Below are positions 13,178-13,913 of a stretch of DNA of 13,913 nucleotides, piece after piece. The DNA lies in the NCBI GenBank assembly GCA_900551495.1, contig URWG01000036.1:1-13913 (forward strand), written 5' to 3'. Position 1 is the stretch's first letter. The number at the start of each line of letters is the position of its first letter. The position numbers and the translations under genes were made by a program. The DNA comes from an uncultured Eubacteriales bacterium. GTDB lineage: Bacteria > Bacillota > Clostridia > Oscillospirales > Oscillospiraceae. The notes below the pieces were generated by a model. That model saw only the letters and a program-made list of their open reading frames with translations. It was not told the DNA's origin and searched no databases.

Positions 13178-13913
13178 GAACTTTTTTTCAAATCTCGATA
13201 TTTTTAACAAAGTATATCAGATCGCTAAGAAAACCTTGCAGCGCCGTGCGTTATGATGTCAAGGGGAAAAAGTATATCGACACCCTGGTTTAATACTATT
13301 TCAGGGGCTTCGCAGCGCACGGCTGAACTTCCGTCAGTTGGAGGAAATGATGGAGAATATCTTTTTCAATGACCTGAAAATCAGAGACCTTAATGTAGAT
13401 GTCGACGTTGAGGCAGTCAACGGCAGCAACAAAAATGGAGCAGGAGCAGTGTTCCTTGGTGATGACCGGCGATGCTTTCAAGAGAATCATTATTACCAAA
13501 GAGGCACCGACGCCATATTATAACGACAGCGGTGTGCTTTATGAGTGCCTTTGATTTCATGCTGAATCCCGATAGCCTGGAGCAGTAAGCGGTGAAGCTG
13601 TCCAAATTTTCCCATTGGCAGGGTCAGCAAGAAATATGCCAAAGAAGCACGGGCGCTAACGGAGTCCGCGATGAGCGAAGATGTGCGTAAGCGGCGAGCT
13701 TGCACCGCTTTGCGCAATTTATTGCGTTTAAATATATCGCACAGGGCCAGCCTTGACAAATGTACCGAGACAGCTTCTGTTGCTGTTGGACATATCAGGC
13801 TAAAATATTCGACTTGTTGAACAACTGCGCGTTTTGTGATGTATACAACGAAGGGAAGGCAATGAACGCAGAACCAGGTGATGGCAGTGGATCTATTGAG
13901 AAAATATATAACA
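13178..13913. other. Cryptic region with broken reading frames, no recognised gene
   Basis: There is no convincing complete gene here. On the plus strand the frame from about 13254 to 13523 stays open (including QLEEMMENIFFNDLKIRDLN). A second frame encodes MEQEQCSLVMTGDAFKRI from 13435 to about 13552. A third has KKYAKEARALTESAMSEDVR around 13627-13680. A further frame from about 13760 runs off the right edge. Frame changes between coding-looking segments suggest a decayed gene or genes, possibly accessory DNA next to the tRNA cluster. I recognise none of them. Confidence 0.4.

Noticed and set aside
13493..13759. 88-codon minus-strand open frame in the right-hand region
   Set aside because: It overlaps plus-strand frames of equal quality, has no clear ribosome site and no recognisable family; no strand can be preferred.
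1..13913. CRISPR arrays, toxin-antitoxin pairs, phage defence genes, replication origin
   Set aside because: I looked for regularly spaced direct repeats, paired small genes and known defence motifs and saw none that I could support.

Overview
The window looks like chromosomal DNA from a GC-rich Clostridia bacterium, probably an Oscillospiraceae/Ruminococcaceae-type gut Firmicute. The evidence is a clostridial gene order around recJ-rel-dtd-MBL-hemZ, a SpoVB/YabM-type flippase next to an HU gene, sigma-A promoters with AGGAGG-like ribosome sites, TTG and GTG starts, and a tRNA gene with encoded CCA. The assignment rests on recognised protein families and gene order, not on a database search.

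Positions 1-11189 are almost entirely one minus-strand block, transcribed from high to low coordinates: recJ (from its own promoter near 11214-11242), rel/relA ((p)ppGpp synthetase-hydrolase), dtd (D-aminoacyl-tRNA deacylase), an unrecognised four-helix membrane protein, an MBL-fold hydrolase, hemZ, a palindromic repeat, an MtaD/SsnA-type amidohydrolase, a SpoVB/MurJ-superfamily flippase, and hup. Many junctions are overlapping or only 2-18 nt long (rel/dtd share 1 nt, dtd/membrane protein 4 nt, amidohydrolase/flippase gap 2 nt), so translational coupling is likely. hup appears to have its own promoter and a leader that folds on paper as a compact three-way junction. It ends in a cascade of perfect hairpins at the left edge.

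At 11337-11793 a small plus-strand gene runs divergently from recJ. It encodes a two-helix membrane protein with a C-terminal zinc ribbon. From 11811 to about 12630 there is a patch of repeats and mobile DNA: half of the same palindromic repeat seen at 3644-3737, a second hairpin repeat, and an IS30-family element whose transposase has lost its central part, including the first catalytic Asp. The start of this transposase carries two interleaved perfect inverted repeats (10 and 12 bp), arranged as expected of a device that blocks translation from read-through transcripts.

From 12697 to 13177 lies a minus-strand stable-RNA cluster: a promoter (13149-13177), a remnant of the 3' half of a tRNA-Lys(CUU)-like gene, an intact tRNA-Glu(CUC), a perfect-consensus promoter, an isolated 5S rRNA and a terminator. 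No 16S or 23S sequence is in the window. The last ~730 bases (13178-13913) hold only short broken reading frames that I do not recognise and look like decayed accessory DNA.

The strongest candidates for undescribed biology are the structured hup leader, the IS30 start-site double inverted repeat, the hairpin cascade after hup, the free-standing 5S unit next to a broken tRNA, and the two unassigned membrane proteins.
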